From Bacteroidaceae bacterium (lineage in GTDB: Bacteria > Bacteroidota > Bacteroidia > Bacteroidales > Bacteroidaceae): 14,921 bases of DNA. This document shows positions 14,529 to 14,921 of the stretch, one piece after another. Numbering within the stretch: position 1 is the first letter of the stretch; every line of letters starts with the position of its first letter. Location: positions 1 to 14,921 of the forward strand of contig JALNVG010000041.1 in assembly GCA_023227685.1 (NCBI GenBank), in the 5' to 3' direction. The notes below the pieces were generated by a model. It was not told the origin of the DNA and did no database searches. It saw only the letters and a program-made list of their open reading frames with translations. Made by a program: the position numbers and the translations under genes.

Positions 14529-14630
14529 TAACTTTATCGCGAAATAACATCCTACTATCTCTATAAAAACAAAGAAAAAAGAAGAAATACAATACGTAAT
14601 AAACAAAGGAAGAAAAAAAACATTTTTTTT

Positions 14631-14661
14631 TTTGGAGTTTGTAATAAAAGCACTATCTTTG
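14631..14661 (+). promoter_or_regulatory. tRNA promoter: -33 TTTG and -7 TATCTTTG
   Basis: TTTG at 14631-14634 and TATCTTTG at 14654-14661 are separated by 19 bp, a full match to the Bacteroides consensus TTTG-N19-21-TAnnTTTG. An A8 tract (14613-14620) and a T11 tract (14623-14633) lie just upstream and may act as an UP-like element. Transcription should start about 15 nt before the tRNA. Confidence 0.75.
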
Positions 14662-14682
14662 CACCCGCATTGTTGGAATAAT

Positions 14683-14756
14683 GGCGCGATAGCTCAGCTG
14701 GTTAGAGCGCATGATTCATAATCATGAGGTCCCCAGTTCAATCCTGGGTCGCGCTA
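14683..14756 (+). tRNA. tRNA with CAT anticodon, probably elongator tRNA-Met
   Basis: A 74-nt cloverleaf: acceptor stem GGCGCGA/TCGCGCT (first pair G-U), D stem GCTC/GAGC, anticodon stem CATGA/TCATG with loop TTCATAA, variable loop AGGTC, T stem CCCAG/CTGGG with loop TTCAATC, and discriminator A. CCA is not encoded. It is not an initiator tRNA, because the anticodon stem lacks three G-C pairs and the first acceptor pair is not C/A. CAT could also be a tRNA-Ile2 modified to lysidine. The anticodon stem is closer to E. coli elongator Met (CATCA/TGATG) than to Ile2 (GGCGA/TCGCT), so Met is favoured. Confidence 0.93.
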
Positions 14757-14767
14757 CAAACAACATT

Positions 14768-14810
14768 AGAGGCATTAAAAAGTTCAAACTTTTTAATGCC
14801 TCTTTTCTTA
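14768..14810 (+). terminator. Intrinsic terminator of the tRNA gene
   Basis: A perfect 16-bp stem runs from AGAGGCATTAAAAAGT (14768-14783) to its complement (14788-14803), with a TCAA loop. It is followed by TTTCTTA on the plus strand. It begins 12 nt after the tRNA 3' end. Confidence 0.85.
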
Positions 14811-14850
14811 TCCATATCATACCGTAATCACCGGAAAGATAGAAGGATAT

Positions 14851-14894
14851 AAAAAGAAGAAGCCTCTTGAATCAATAAAGATTCAAGAGGCTTC
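14851..14894 (-). terminator. Intrinsic terminator of the rRNA operon
   Basis: A perfect 15-bp stem (GAAGCCTCTTGAATC, 14859-14873, with 14880-14894) has a 6-nt loop. Read on the minus strand it follows the 5S rRNA by only a few bases and is followed by TTCTTTTT. There is no T-run on the plus side, so it serves the minus-strand transcript. Confidence 0.85.
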
Positions 14895-14900
14895 AAAAAA

Positions 14901-14921
14901 ACGGCGGCTACCTACTCTCCC
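14901..14921 (-). rRNA. rrf: 5S ribosomal RNA, 3' end only (cut by window edge)
   Basis: Read on the minus strand, the last 21 bases are GGGAGAGTAGGTAGCCGCCGT. This is the conserved 3' end of bacterial 5S rRNA (GGGAGAGTAGG...CGCC), immediately followed by the terminator hairpin. The exact 3' end is approximate to a few bases. It implies a 23S-5S rRNA operon to the right of the window. Confidence 0.8.

Noticed and set aside
1..14921. Mobile elements, prophage genes, CRISPR arrays or defence systems
   Set aside because: No transposase, integrase, direct-repeat array, target-site duplication or defence-type gene was found. All large ORFs are core metabolic, envelope or regulatory genes.

Overview
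The window looks like a chromosomal segment from a member of the Bacteroidales, most likely Bacteroides or a close relative. The evidence is A+T-rich intergenic DNA, little sign of Shine-Dalgarno sequences, several good matches to the Bacteroides -7 promoter box TAnnTTTG, and a set of core genes of Bacteroidetes type. It is a housekeeping region. I see no insertion sequence, prophage, CRISPR array or broken gene.

Layout. 1-1222 (minus): 5' part of thrA, aspartokinase/homoserine dehydrogenase, running off the left edge. 1223-1622: a divergent regulatory region with a promoter for each direction. Inside the thrA leader is an unlisted 21-codon ORF (1349-1414, minus) rich in Thr codons, which I propose as a threonine attenuation leader peptide. 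1623-5326 (plus): a compact cluster of radA (DNA recombination), an uncharacterised FAD-dependent dehydrogenase of the COG2509 type, and a LuxR-type regulator whose receiver-like domain lacks the phosphoacceptor Asp. 5346-9146 (minus): metA, then rlhA (U32 family, 23S rRNA hydroxylation), then a membrane protein with an SH3-like domain and a C-terminal zinc ribbon, linked by a 19-bp gap and a 4-bp overlap. 9147-9326: divergent control region for metA and a small ferredoxin gene, with an 8-bp inverted repeat upstream of the metA -7 box. 9327-9497 (plus): the 56-residue 2[4Fe-4S] ferredoxin, too short for a length-filtered ORF list. 9513-9551: a hairpin suited to stop transcription from both sides. 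9607-14465 (minus): START-like protein, LptF/LptG-type permease, ribBA and a class I aminotransferase, probably one transcription unit. 14466-14921: a divergent promoter region, a tRNA(CAT), its terminator, and on the minus strand the terminator and last bases of a 5S rRNA gene, so an rRNA operon ends at the right edge.

How the genes fit together. Three genes concern the aspartate family of amino acids. The aminotransferase can make aspartate, ThrA commits it to homoserine and threonine, and MetA diverts homoserine to methionine. MetA carries Glu at position 111, which predicts acetyl-CoA rather than succinyl-CoA as acyl donor. The other genes serve riboflavin synthesis, lipopolysaccharide export, rRNA modification and DNA repair. 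The observations most worth testing are the candidate threonine leader of thrA, the radA/FAD/pseudo-receiver cluster, and the uncharacterised zinc-ribbon membrane protein coupled to rlhA.
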